64,000 nucleotides of DNA from Chamaelirium japonicum. Its lineage: Eukaryota; Streptophyta; Magnoliopsida; Liliales; Melanthiaceae. How positions within the stretch are numbered: position 1 is the stretch's first letter; each line of letters begins with the position of its first letter. Position numbers and translations under genes: made by a program. Below the pieces are notes generated by a model. It made no database searches, was not told the DNA's origin, and saw nothing but the letters and a program-made list of their open reading frames with translations. Of the stretch, positions 39,674 to 53,675 are shown one piece after another. The stretch spans positions 1,991,501 to 2,055,500 of the forward strand of contig CANTAL010000023.1 in NCBI GenBank assembly GCA_947650365.1. The letters run 5' to 3'.

Positions 39674-41735
39674 GTACGAATGAAATAGAATGAATTGTAC
39701 GAATGAGATAGAATGGATCGTACGAATGAATTAGAATGGATACATTCATGCGAATGAATTAGAATGGATCATACAAATGAATTAGAATGGATTCATTCGT
39801 GCGAATGAATTAGAATGGATCGTACGAATGAGTAAGAATGGATCGTACGAATGAATTAGAATGGATTGAATTAGAATGAATCGTACGAATGAATTAGAAT
39901 GGATCGTACGAATGAATTAGAATGGATCGTACGAATAAATTAGAATGGATTGAATTAGAATGGATCGTACGATAAAAATGGATCGTACGAATGAAATAGA
40001 ATAGATCGTACGGATAAATGAATTTGGATCGTGCTAATGAATTAGAATGGATCGTACGAATGAATTAGAATGGATCGTACTAATGAATTAGAATAGATTG
40101 TGCGAATGAATTAGAATGGATGGTACGAATGAATTAGAAAGGATATATTCGTGCAAATGAATTAGAATAAATCGTACGAATGAGATAGAATGGATCGTAC
40201 GAATGAATTAGAATGGATATATTCATGCGAATGAATTAGAATGGATCATACGAATGAATTAGAATGGATCGTACGAATGAAATAGAATGGATTGTACGAA
40301 TGAGATAGAATGGATCATACGAATGAATTAGAATGCATACATTCATGCGAATGAATTAGAATGGATCATGCGAATGAATTAGAATGGATCGTGCGAATGA
40401 ATTAGAATGGATCGTACGAATGAAATAGAATGGATTGTACGAATGAGATAGAATGGATCGTACGAATGAATTAGAATGGATACATTCATGCGAATGAATT
40501 AGAATGGATCATACGAATGAATTAGAATGGATTCATTCGTGCGAATAAATTAGAATGGATCGTACGAATGAGTAAGAATGGATCGTACGAATGAATTAGA
40601 ATGGATTGAATTAGAATGAATCGTACGAATGAATTAGAATGGATCGTACGAATGAATTAGAATGGATCATACGAATGAATTAGAATGGATTGAATTAGAA
40701 TGAATCATACGAATGAATTAGAATGAATCATACCGTACGAATGAATTAGAATGGATCATACGAAGGAATTAGAGTGGATCGTGCGAATAAATTAGAATGG
40801 ATCGTATGAATGAATTAGAATAGATTGTGCGAATGAATTAGAATGGATCGTACGAATGAATTAGAATGGATCGTGCGAATGAATTAGAATCGATCGTACG
40901 AATGAATTAGAATGGATCCTGCGAATGAATTAGAATGGATCGTGCGAATGAATTAGAATGGATCGTACGAATGAAATAGAATGGACTGTACGAATGAGAT
41001 AGAATGGATCGTACGAATGAATTAGAATGGATACATTCATGCGAATGAATTAGAATGGATCATACGAATGAATTAGAATGGATTCATTCGTGCGAATGAA
41101 TTAGAATGGATCGTACGAATGAGAAAGAATGGATCGTACGAATGAATTAGAATGGATTGAATTAGAATGAATCGTACGAATGAATTAGAATGGATCGTAC
41201 GAATGAATTAGAATGGATTGAATTAGAATGAATCGTACGAATGAATTAGAATGAATCATACCGTACGAATGAATTAGAATGGATCATACGAAGGAATTAA
41301 AATGGATCGTACGAATGAATTAGAATGGATCGTACGAATGAATTAGAATGGATCGTACGAAGGAATTAGAATGAATCGTACGAAGGAATTAGAATGGATA
41401 GTACGAATGAATTAGAATGGATACCTTCGTGCAAATGAATTAGAATGGATCGTACGAATGAGTAAGAATGGATCGTACGAATAAAATAGAATGGATCGTA
41501 TGAATGAATTAGAATGGATCGTGCGAATGAATTAGAATGGATCGTACGAATGAATTAGAATAGATTGTGCGAATGAATTAGAATGGATCGTACGAATGAA
41601 TTAGATTGGATCGTACGAATGAATTAGAATGGATCGTGCGAATGAATTAGAATGGATCGTACGAATGAATTAGAATGGATCGTACGAAGGAATTAGAATG
41701 GATCGTACGAATGAATTAGAAAGGATACATTCGAA
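39674..41735 (+). repeat. Satellite block 31 continued, forward, right of the LINE
   Basis: The GAGATAGAATGG module appears near 39705, 40287, 40443 and 40997, followed by HOR-B (TCATACC near 40730 and 41257, GATACCTTCGTGC near 41420). A HOR-A fragment (GGATAAATGAATTTGG near 40012) sits between. It ends at J3 in inverted form (GAATTC, 41733-41738). Confidence 0.93.
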
Positions 41736-41760
41736 TTCATTCGTACGATCCATTCTAATT

Positions 41761-42640
41761 CCTTTGTACGATCCATATTCTAATTCATTCGCACGATCCA
41801 TTCTAATTCATTCATACGATCCATTCTAATTTATTCCCACGATCCATTCTAATTCATTCGTACGATCCATTCTAATTCATTCGCACAATCTATTCTAATT
41901 CATTCGAACGATCCATTCTAATTCATTCGTACGATCCATTATAATTCATTCGTACGATCCATTCTATTTCATTCGTACGATCCATTCTTACTCATTCGTA
42001 CGATCCATTCTAATTCATTTGCACGAAGGTATCCATTCTAATTCATTCGTACTATCCATTCTAATTCCTTCGTACGATCCATTCTAATTCCTTCGTACGA
42101 TCCATTCTAATTCATTCGTACGATCCATTCTAATTCATTCGTACGATCCATTTTAATTCCTTCGTATGATCCATTCTAATTCATTCGTACGGTATGATTC
42201 ATTCTAATTCATTCGTACGATTCATTCTAATTCAATCCATTCTAATTCATTCGTACGATCCATTCTAATTCATTCGTACGATTCATTCTAATTCAATCCA
42301 TTCTAATTCATTCGTACGATCCATTCTTACTCATTCGTACGATCCATTCTAATTCATTTGCACGAAGGTATCCATTCTAATTCATTCGTACTATCCATTC
42401 TAATTCCTTCGTACGATCCATTCTAATTCCTTCGTACGATCCATTCTAATTCATTCGTACGATCCATTCTAATTCATTCGTACGATCCATTCTAATTCCT
42501 TCGTATGATCCATTCTAATTCATTCATACAATCCATTCTAATTCTTTTGCACGAATGTATCCATTCTCATTCATTCGTTCGATCCATTCTAATTCATTCG
42601 TACGATCCATTCTAATTCATTCGCACGATCCATTCTAATT
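41761..42640 (-). repeat. 880-bp HOR-B unit, copy 1
   Basis: Starts at CCTTTGTACGATCCATATTC and contains TTATTCCCACG, ACGAAGGTATCC, ACTATCC and ACGGTATGATTC markers. It has an internal partial duplication about 339 bp apart (CCATTCTTACTCATTCG near 41982 and 42321). It differs from copy 2 at the T in CCTTTG and at almost nothing else by eye. Confidence 0.92.
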
Positions 42641-43520
42641 CCTTCGTACGATCCATATTCTAATTCATTCGCACGATCCATTCTAATTCATTCATACGAT
42701 CCATTCTAATTTATTCCCACGATCCATTCTAATTCATTCGTACGATCCATTCTAATTCATTCGCACAATCTATTCTAATTCATTCGAACGATCCATTCTA
42801 ATTCATTCGTACGATCCATTATAATTCATTCGTACGATCCATTCTATTTCATTCGTACGATCCATTCTTACTCATTCGTACGATCCATTCTAATTCATTT
42901 GCACGAAGGTATCCATTCTAATTCATTCGTACTATCCATTCTAATTCCTTCGTACGATCCATTCTAATTCCTTCGTACGATCCATTCTAATTCATTCGTA
43001 CGATCCATTCTAATTCATTCGTACGATCCATTTTAATTCCTTCGTATGATCCATTCTAATTCATTCGTACGGTATGATTCATTCTAATTCATTCGTACGA
43101 TTCATTCTAATTCAATCCATTCTAATTCATTCGTACGATCCATTCTAATTCATTCGTACGATTCATTCTAATTCAATCCATTCTAATTCATTCGTACGAT
43201 CCATTCTTACTCATTCGTACGATCCATTCTAATTCATTTGCACGAAGGTATCCATTCTAATTCATTCGTACTATCCATTCTAATTCCTTCGTACGATCCA
43301 TTCTAATTCCTTCGTACGATCCATTCTAATTCATTCGTACGATCCATTCTAATTCATTCGTACGATCCATTCTAATTCCTTCGTATGATCCATTCTAATT
43401 CATTCATACAATCCATTCTAATTCTTTTGCACGAATGTATCCATTCTCATTCATTCGTTCGATCCATTCTAATTCATTCGTACGATCCATTCTAATTCAT
43501 TCGCACGATCCATTCTAATT
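42641..43520 (-). repeat. 880-bp HOR-B unit, copy 2
   Basis: The same unit, exactly 880 bp downstream, fixed by the rare CCATATTC marker at 41773, 42653 and 43533. It is essentially identical to its neighbours. Confidence 0.92.
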
Positions 43521-44400
43521 CCTTCGTACGATCCATATTCTAATTCATTCGCACGATCCATTCTAATTCATTCATACGATCCATTCTAATTTATTCCCAC
43601 GATCCATTCTAATTCATTCGTACGATCCATTCTAATTCATTCGCACAATCTATTCTAATTCATTCGAACGATCCATTCTAATTCATTCGTACGATCCATT
43701 ATAATTCATTCGTACGATCCATTCTATTTCATTTGTACGATCCATTCTTACTCATTCGTACGATCCATTCTAATTCATTTGCACGAAGGTATCCATTCTA
43801 ATTCATTCGTACTATCCATTCTAATTCCTTCGTACGATCCATTCTAATTCCTTCGTACGATCCATTCTAATTCATTCGTACGATCCATTCTAATTCATTC
43901 GTACGATCCATTTTAATTCCTTCGTATGATCCATTCTAATTCATTCGTACGGTATGATTCATTCTAATTCATTCGTACGATTCATTCTAATTCAATCCAT
44001 TCTAATTCATTCGTACGATCCATTCTAATTCATTCGTACGATTCATTCTAATTCAATCCATTCTAATTCATTCGTACGATCCATTCTTACTCATTCGTAC
44101 GATCCATTCTAATTCATTTGCACGAAGGTATCCATTCTAATTCATTCGTACTATCCATTCTAATTCCTTCGTACGATCCATTCTAATTCCTTCGTACGAT
44201 CCATTCTAATTCATTCGTACGATCCATTCTAATTCATTCGTACGATCCATTCTAATTCCTTCGTATGATCCATTCTAATTCATTCATACAATCCATTCTA
44301 ATTCTTTTGCACGAATGTATCCATTCTCATTCATTCGTTCGATCCATTCTAATTCATTCGTATGATCCATTCTAATTCATTCGCACGATCCATTCTAATT
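43521..44400 (-). repeat. 880-bp HOR-B unit, copy 3
   Basis: The third copy, with about two substitutions seen (ATTTGTACG near 43733 and TATGATCC near 44361). After 44400 the sequence leaves the unit (CATGCATACG instead of CCTTCGTACG), so this is exactly three copies. Confidence 0.92.
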
Positions 44401-44484
44401 CATGCATACGATCCAATCTAATTCATTCATACGATCTATTCTAATTCATTCGCACGAATGTATCCATTCTAATTCATTCGTACA

Positions 44485-46896
44485 TGTATGAATGAATTAG
44501 AATAGATCGTACGAATGAATTAGAATTGATACATTCGTGCGAATGAATTAGAATGGATTGTATGAATGAATTAGATTGGATCGTATGCATGAATTAGAAT
44601 GGATCGTGCGAATGAATTAGAATGGATCGTACGAATGAATTAGAATGGATCGTATGAATGAATTAGATTGGATCGTATTAATGAATTAGAATGGATCGTA
44701 CGAATGAATTAGAATAGATCGTCCGAATGAATTAGAATGGATACAAATGGATCGTACGAATGAGTAAGAATGGATCGTACGAATGAAATAGAATGGATTG
44801 TACAAATGAATTAGAATGGATACATTCGTGCGAATGAATTAGGATGGATCGTATGAATGAATTAGAATAGATTGTGCGAATGAATTAGAATAGATCGTAC
44901 GAAGGAATTACAATGGATTGTATGAATTAATTAGAATAGATCGTATGAATGAATTAGAATGGATCGTGCGAATGAATTAGAATGGATCGTATGAATGAAA
45001 TAGAATGGATCGTATGAATTAGAATGGATTGTACGAATGAATTAGAATAGATCGTGAGTCGTACGAATGAATTAGAATGGATCATATTAATGATTTAGAA
45101 TGGATCGTATGAATGAATTAGAATGGATCGTGCGAATGAATTAAAATGGATCGTATGAATGAAATAGAATGGATCGTATGAATTAGAATGGATCGTACGA
45201 ATGAAATAGAATGGATCGTACGAATGAATTAGAATAGATTGTGCGAATGGATTAGAATGGATCATACGATTGAGTAAGAATGGATTGTACGAATGAAATA
45301 GAATAGATCGTACGAATGAATTAGAATGGATCGTATGAATGAATTAGAATAGATCGTACGAATGAATTAAAATGGATCGTATAAATGAATTAGAATGGAT
45401 CGTACGAATGAGTAAGAATGGATCGTACGAATGAAATAGAATGGATCATATGAATGAATTAGAATTGATCGTGCGAATGAATTAGAATGGATCATACGAA
45501 TGAATTAGAATAGATTGTGCGAATGAATTAGAATGGATCGTACGAATGAATTAGAATGGATCGTACGAATGAATTAGAATGGATCGTGCGAATGAATTAG
45601 AATTGATCGTACGAATGAATTAGAATGGATCGTACGAATGAATTAGAATGGATCGTTCGAATGAATTAGAATAGATTGTGCAAATGAATTAGAATGGATC
45701 GTACGAATGAATTAGAAAGGATACATTCGTGCGAATGAATTTGAATGGATCGTATGAGTGTGAATGAATTAGAATGGATCGTGCGAATAAATTAGAATGG
45801 ATCATATTAATGAATTAGAATGGATCGTGCGAATGAATTAGAATGGATCGTACGAATGAGTAAGAATGGATCGTGCGAATGAATTAGAATGGATCATATG
45901 AATGAATTAGAATGAATCGTATGAATGAATTAGAATAGATCGTGCGAATATATTAGAATGGATCGTATGAATGAATTAGAATAGATTGTGCGAATGAATT
46001 AGAATGGATCGTACGGATGAATTAGAATGGATACATTCGTGCGAATGAATTAGAATGGATCGTATGAATGAATTAGAATCGATCGTACGAATGAATTAGA
46101 ATGGATCATGCGAATGAATTAGAATGGATCGTGCGAATGAATTAGAATGGATCGTACGAATGAAATAGAATGGATTGTACGAATGAGATAGAATGGATCG
46201 TACGAATGAATTAGAATGGATACATTCATGCGAATGAATTAGAATGGATCATACGAATGAATTAGAATGGATTCATTCGTTCGAATGAATTAGAATGGAT
46301 CGTACGAATGAGTAAGAATGGATCGTACGAATGAATTAGAATGGATTGAATTAGAATGAATCGTACGAATGAATTAGAATGGATCGTACGAATGAATTAG
46401 AATGGATCGTACGAATGAATTAGAATGGATTGAATTAGAATGAATCGTACGAATGAATTAGAATGAATCATACCGTACGAATGAATTAGAATGGATCATA
46501 CGAAGGAATTAGAATGGATCGTACGAATGAATTAGAATGGATCGTACGAAGGAATTAGAATGGATCGTACGAAGAAATTAGAATGGATAGTACAAATAAA
46601 TTAGAATGGATACCTTCGTGCAAATGAATTAGAATGGATCGTACGAATGAGTATGAATGGATCGTACGAATGAAATAGAATGGATCGTATGAATGAATTA
46701 GAATGGATCGTGCAAATGAATTAGAATGGATCATACGAATGAATTAGAATAGATTGTGCGAATGAATTAGAATGGATCGTACGAATGAATTAGAATGGAT
46801 CGTACGAATGAATTAGAATGGATCGTATGAATGAATTAGAATGGATCGTGCGAATGAATTAGAATGGATCGTACGAATGAAATAGAATGGATTCGC
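44485..46896 (+). repeat. Satellite block 33, forward
   Basis: J2 right flank, GGATACAAATGG module (near 44738), HOR-A core material (near 45118-45330), an irregular GATCGTGAGTCGTACG near 45050, then the GAGATAGAATGG module and HOR-B. It ends at a J1 copy (46885-46908). Confidence 0.93.
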
Positions 46897-47469
46897 ACGA
46901 ATGTATCCATTCTAATTCATTCATTCGATCTATTCTAATTCATTCGTACAATCCATTCTAATTCATTCGCACGATCCATTCGCATTCACTCAAACGATCC
47001 ATTCTAATTCATTCATATGATCCATTCTAATTCATTTGCACGAATGTATCCATTCTAATTCATTCGTACGATCCATTCTAATTCATTTGTACGAATGTAT
47101 CAACTCTATTTATTCATACGATCCATTCTAATTCATTCGCACGAATGTATCCATTCCAATTCATTCGTACGATCCATTCTAATTCATTCGCACAATCTAT
47201 TCTAATTCATTCGTACGATCAATTCTAATTCATTAGCATGATCCATTCTAATTCATTTGTACGATCTATTCTATTTCATTCGTACAATCCATTCTTACTC
47301 AATCGTATGATCCATTCTAATCCATTCGCACAATCTATTCTAATTCATTCGTACGATCCATTCTATTTCATTTGTACGATCCATTCTAATTCATACGATC
47401 CATTCTATTTCATTCATACGATCCATTTTAATTCATTCGCATGATCCATTCTAATTTATTCATACGATC

Positions 47470-48590
47470 CATTCTAATTCATTCGTAGGATCCATTCTAA
47501 TTTCTTCGTATGATCTATTCTAATTCCTTCGTACGATCCATTCTAATTCCTTCGTACGATCCATTCAAATTCATTCGCACGAATCTATCCATTCTAATTC
47601 ATTCGTACGATCCATTCTAATTCATTCGCACGATCCATTCTAATTCATTAATACGATCCAATCTAATTCATTCATACGATCTATTCTAATTCATTCGCAC
47701 GAATATATCCTTTCTAATTCATTCGTACGATCCATTCTAATTCATTCGCACAATCTATTCTTATTCATTAGTACGATCCATTCTAATTCATTCGTACGAT
47801 CCATTCTAATTCATTAGCACGATCCAAATTCATTTATCCGTACGATCTATTCTATTTCATTCGTACGATCCATTCTTATCGCACGATCCATTCTAATTCA
47901 TTCGCACGATCCATTCTCCATTCTAATTCCTTCGTACAATCCATTCTAATTCCTTCGTATCCATTCTAATTCACTCATACGATCCATTCTAATTCATTCA
48001 TACGATCCATTCTAATTTATTCGCATGAATGTATCCATTCTAATTCATTCGTACGATCCATTCTAATTCATTCGCACAATCTATTCTAATTTATTCATAC
48101 GATCCATCCTAATTCATTCGCACGAATGTATCCATTCTAATTCATTCGTACAATCCATTCTATTTCATTCGTACGATCCATTCTTACTCATTCGTACGAT
48201 CTATTCGTATCCATTCTAATTCATTCGTACGATCTATTCTAATTCATTCGTACGATCCATTCTAATTTATTAATACGATCCAATCTAATTCATTCATACG
48301 ATCCATTCTAATTCATTCGTACGATCCATTCTAATTCATTCGCACGATCCATTCTAATTCATTCACACGATCCATTCTAATTCATTCATACGATCCATTC
48401 TAATTCATTCGTACGATCCATTCTAATTCATTCGCACGATCCATTCTAATTCATTCGCACGAATGTATCCATTCTAATTCATTCGTATGATCCATTCTAA
48501 TTCATTCACACGATCCATTCTAATTCATTCATACAATCCATTCTATTTCTTTTGCACGAATGTATCCATTCTAATTCATTCGTACGATCC
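47470..48590 (-). repeat. About 1120-bp HOR-A segment, copy 1
   Basis: Markers CACGAATCTATCC (near 47578) and GCACGATCCAAATTC (47817) recur 1120 bp later. Ends are approximate. Confidence 0.85.
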
Positions 48591-49620
48591 ATTCTAATTC
48601 ATTCGTACGATCCATTCTAATTTCTTCGTATGATCTATTCTAATTCCTTCGTACGATCCATTCTAATTCCTTCGTACGATTCATTCAAATTCATTCGCAC
48701 GAATCTATCCATTCTAATTCATTCGTACGATCCATTCTAATTCATTCGCACGATTCATTCTAATTCATTAATACGATCCAATCTAATACATTCATACGAT
48801 CTATTCTAATTCATTCGCACGAATATATCCTTTCTAATTCATTCGTACGATCCATTCTAATTCATTCACACAATCTATTCTAATTCATTAGTACGATCCA
48901 TTCTAATTCATTCGTACGATCCATTCTAATTCATTAGCACGATCCAAATTCATTTATCCGTACGATCTATTCTATTTCATTCGTACGATCCATTCTTATC
49001 GCACGATCCATTCTAATTCATTCGCACGATCCATTCTTCATTCTAATTCCTTCGTACGATCCATTCTAATTCCTTCGTATCCATTCTAATTCACTCATAC
49101 GATCCATTCTAATTCATGTTCATACGATCCATTCTAATTCATTCGCATGAATGTATCCATTCTAATTCATTCGTACGATCCATTCTAATTAATTCGCACA
49201 ATCTATTCTAATTCATTCATACGATCCATCCTAATTCATTCGCACGAATGTATCTATTCTAATTCATTCGTACGATCTATTCTAATTCATTCGTACGATC
49301 CATTCTAATTCATTAATACGATCCAATCTAATTCATTCATAAGATCCATTCTAATTCATTCGTCAGATCCATTCTAATTCATTCGCACGATCCATTCTAA
49401 TTCATTCGCACGATCCATTCTAATTCATTCATACGATCCATTCTAATTCATTCGTATGATCCATTCTAATTCATTCGCACGATCCATTATAATTCATTCG
49501 CACGAATGTATCCATTCTAATTCTTTCGTATGATCCATTCTAATTCATTCACACATCCATTCTAATTCATTCATACAATCCATTCTATTTCATTTGCACG
49601 AATGTATCCATTCTAATTCA
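48591..49620 (-). repeat. About 1120-bp HOR-A segment, copy 2
   Basis: The repeat of the previous segment (GCACGATCCAAATTC at 48937). It lacks roughly 75 bp after the GATCCATCC marker that copy 1 retains, so it is shorter at its right end. Confidence 0.83.
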
Positions 49621-49980
49621 TTCGTACGATCCATTCTATTTCATTCGTACGATCCATTCTAATTCATTCGCACAATCTATTCTAATTCATTCGTACGATC
49701 CATTCTAATTCATTCGCACGATCCATTCTAATTCATTCATACGATCCATTCTATTTCATTCGTACGATCCATTTTTACTCATTCGTACGATCCATTCTAA
49801 TTCATTTGCACGAAGGTATCCATTCTAATTCATTCATACGATCCATTCTAATTCATTCGCACGAATGTATCCATTCCAATTCATTCGTACGATCCATTCT
49901 AATTCATTCGCACAATCTATTCTAATTCATTCGTACGATCAATTCTAATTCATTAGCATGATCCATTCTAATTCATTCGT

Positions 49981-50589
49981 ACGAATGAGTAAGAATGGAT
50001 CGTACGAATGAATTAGAATGGATCGTACGAATGAATTAGAATTGATTGTGCAAATGAATTAGAATGGATCGTACGAATGAATTAGAATGGATCGTACGAA
50101 TGAATTAGAATGGATCATATGAATGAATTAGAATGGATCGTGTGAATGAATTAGAATGGATCATACGAATGAATTAGAATGGGTACATTCGTGCGAATGA
50201 ATTAGAATGGATCGTGCGAATGAATTAGAATGGATCGTACGAAGGAATTAGAATGGATCGTACGAAGGAATTAGAATGGATAGTACGAATGAATTAGAAT
50301 GGATACCTTCGTGCAAATGAATTAGAATGGATCGCACGAATGAGTAAGAATGGATCGTACGAATGAAATAGAATGGATCGTATGAATGAATTAGAATGGA
50401 TCGTGCGAATGAATTAGAATGGATCGTACGAATGAATTAGAATAGATTGTGCGAATGAATTAGAATGGATCGTACGAATGAATTAGAATGGATCGTACGA
50501 ATGAATTAGAATGGATCGTACGAATGAATTAGAATGGATCGTGCGAATGAATTAGAATGGATCGTACGAATGAAATAGAATGGATTCGC
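49981..50589 (+). repeat. Satellite block 35, forward
   Basis: HOR-B material (GATAGTACG, GATACCTTCGTGC near 50302). It ends at a J1 copy (50578-50601). Confidence 0.92.
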
Positions 50590-51214
50590 ACGAATGTATC
50601 CATTCTAATTCATTCGTACGATTCATTCTAATTCCTTCGTATGATCCATTCTAATTCATTCGTACGGTATGATTCATTCTAATTCATTAATACGATCCAA
50701 TCTAATTCATTCATATGATCCATTCTAATTCATTCGTACGATCCATTCTAATTCATTCGCACGATCCATTCTAGTTAATTCGCACGATCCATTCTAATTC
50801 ATTCAAACGATCCATTCTAATTCATTCGTACGATCCATTTTAATTCATTCGCACGATCCATTCTAATTCATTCGCACGAATATATCCATTCTAATTCATT
50901 CGTATGATCCATTCTAATTCATTCACACGATCCATTCTAATTCATTCATACAATCCATTCTATTTCTTTTGCACGAATGTATCCATTCTAATTCATTCGT
51001 ACGATCCATTCTATTTCATTCGTACGATCCATTCTAATTCATTCGTACAATCCATTCTAATTCATTCGCACGATCTATTCGAATTCATTCGCACGAATGT
51101 ATCCACTCCAATTCATTCATACGATCCATTCTAATTCCTTCGTACGATCCATTCTATTTCATTCGTATGATCCATTCTATTTCATTCATATAATCCATTC
51201 TAATTCATTCGCAC
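50590..51214 (-). repeat. Satellite block 36, reverse
   Basis: About 27 reverse monomers. It ends in a hairpin, CATTCG-CACGA-CGAATG (51206-51222); this switch was seen once. Confidence 0.92.
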
Positions 51215-52150
51215 GACGAATGAGATAGAATGGATCGTACGAATGAATTAGAATGGATACATTCATGCGAATGAATTAGAATGGATCATACGAATGAATT
51301 AGAATGGATTCATTCGTGCGAATGAATTAGAATGGATCGTATGAATGAATTAGAATGGATCGTGCGAATGAATTAAAATGGATCGTATGAATGAATTAGA
51401 ATGGATCGTATGAATTAGAATGGATCGTACGAATGAAATAGAATGGATCGTACGAATGAATTAGAATAGATTATGCGAATGGATTAGAATGGATCATACG
51501 ATTGAGTAAGAATGGATTGTACGAATGAAATAGAATAGATCGTATGAATGAATTAGAATGGATCATGCTAATGAATTAGAATGGATCGTTCGAATGAATT
51601 AGAATAGATTGTGCGAATGAATTAGAATGGATCGTACGAATGAATTAGAAAGGATACATTCGTGCGAATGAATTAGAATGGATCGTATGAGTGTGAATGA
51701 ATTAGAATGGATCGTGCGAATGAATTAGAATGGATCGTATTAATGAATTAGGATCGATTGAATTAGAATGAATCGTACGAATGAATTAGAATGGATCGTA
51801 TGAATGAATTAGAATGGATCGTACGAAGGAATTAGAATGTATAGTACGAATGAATTAGAATGGATACCTTCGTGCAAATGAATTAGAATGGATCGTACGA
51901 ATGAGTAAGAATGGATCGTACGAATGAAATAGAATGGATCGTATGAATGAATTAGAATGGATCGTGCAAATGAATTAGAATGGATCGTACGAATGAATTA
52001 GAATAGATTGTGCGAATGAATTAGAATGGATCGTACAAATGAATTAGAATGAATCGTACGAATGAATTAGAATGGATCGTATGAATGAATTAGAATGGAT
52101 CGTGCGAATGAATTAGAATGGATCGTACGAATGAAATAGAATGGATTCGC
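51215..52150 (+). repeat. Satellite block 37, forward
   Basis: GAGATAGAATGG module, HOR-A core material and HOR-B markers (GATACCTTCGTGC near 51862). It ends at a J1 copy with two substitutions (52139-52162). Confidence 0.92.
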
Positions 52151-52840
52151 ATGAATATATCCATTCTAATTCATTCGTACGATCCATTCTAATTCATTCG
52201 TACAATCCATTTTAATTCATTCGCACGATCCATTCGCATTCACTCAAACGATCCATTCTAATTCATTCATATGATCCATTCTAATTCATTCGCACGAATG
52301 TATCCATTCTAATTCATTCGTACGATCCATTCTAATTCATTTGTACGAATGTATCCACTCTAATTCATTCATACGATCCGTTCTAATTCATTCGCATGAA
52401 TGTATCCATTCCAATTCATTCGTACGATCCATTCTAATTCATTCGCACAATCTATTCTAATTCATTCGTACGATCAATTCTAATTCATTAGCATGATCCA
52501 TTCTAATTCATTCGTACGATCTATTCTATTTCATTCGTACAATCCATTCTTACTCAATCGTATGATCCATTCTAATCCATTCGCACAATCTATTCTAATT
52601 CATTGGTACGATCCATTCTATTTCATTCGTACGATCCATTCTAATTCATTCGTACGATCGATTCTAATTCATTCGCACGATCCATTCTAATTCATTCACA
52701 CGAATGTATCTATTCTAATTCATTCGTATGATCCATTCTAATTCATTCACACGATCCATTCTAATTCATTCATACAATCCATTCTATTTTCTTTTGCACG
52801 AATGTATCCATTCTAATTCATTCGTACGATCCATTCATAA
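52151..52840 (-). repeat. Satellite block 38, reverse
   Basis: HOR-A in reverse, with a shortened core (52493-52690) that lacks the 19-bp monomer. It ends in a hairpin, CATTCATA-AG-TATGAATG (52832-52849); this switch was seen once. Confidence 0.92.
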
Positions 52841-53675
52841 GTATGAATGAATTAGAATGGATCATGCTAATCAATTAGAATTGGTCGTACGAATGAATTA
52901 GAATAGATTGTGCGAATGAATTAGAATGGATCGTACGAATGAATTGGAATGTATACATTCTTGCGAATGAATTAGAATGGATCTAATGAATGAATTAGAG
53001 TGGATACATTCGTACAAATGAATTAGAGTGGATCGTACGAATGAATTAGAATGGATCGTACGAATGAGTAAGAATGGATCGTACGAATGAATTAGAATGG
53101 ATTGAATTAGAATGAATCGTACGAATGAATTAGAATGGATCGTACGAATGATATAGAATGGATCGTACGAATGAATTAAAATGGATTGAATTAGAATGAA
53201 TCGTACGAATGAATTAGAATGAATCATACCATACGAATGAATTAGAATGGATCATACGAAGGAATTAGAATGGATCGTACGAATGAATTAGAATAGATCG
53301 TACGAATGAATTAGAATGGATCGTACGAAGGAATTAGAATGGATCGTACGAAGGAATTAGAATGGATAGTATGAATGAATTAGAATGGATACCTTCATGC
53401 AAATGAATTAGAATGGATCGTACGAATGAGTAAGAATGGATCGTACGAATGAAATAGAATGGATTGTATGAATGAATTAGAATGGATCGTGCGAATGAAT
53501 TAGAATGGATCGTACGAATGAATTAGAATAGATTGTGCAAATGAATTAGAATGGATCGTACGAATGAATTAGAATGGATCGTACGAATGAATTAGAATGG
53601 ATCATATGAATGAATTAGAATGGATTGTGCGAATGAATTAGAATGGATCGTACGAATGAAATAGAATGGATTCGC
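52841..53675 (+). repeat. Satellite block 39, forward
   Basis: HOR-A then HOR-B forward material, with two 15-bp monomers (GATTGAATTAG near 53099 and 53174) close together. It ends at a J1 copy (53664-53687). Confidence 0.92.

Larger units (their letters stand above)
41736..44484 (-). repeat. Satellite block 32, reverse
   Basis: Nearly filled by three 880-bp HOR-B copies (listed separately). It ends at J2 (TACATGTA, 44481-44488). Confidence 0.94.
46897..49980 (-). repeat. Satellite block 34, reverse
   Basis: HOR-A in reverse with its core at 47238 and two tandem copies of an about 1120-bp segment (listed separately). It ends at CATTCGTACGAATG (49974-49987), with the same left breakpoint as the switch at 1422 but a different right arm. 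Confidence 0.93.
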
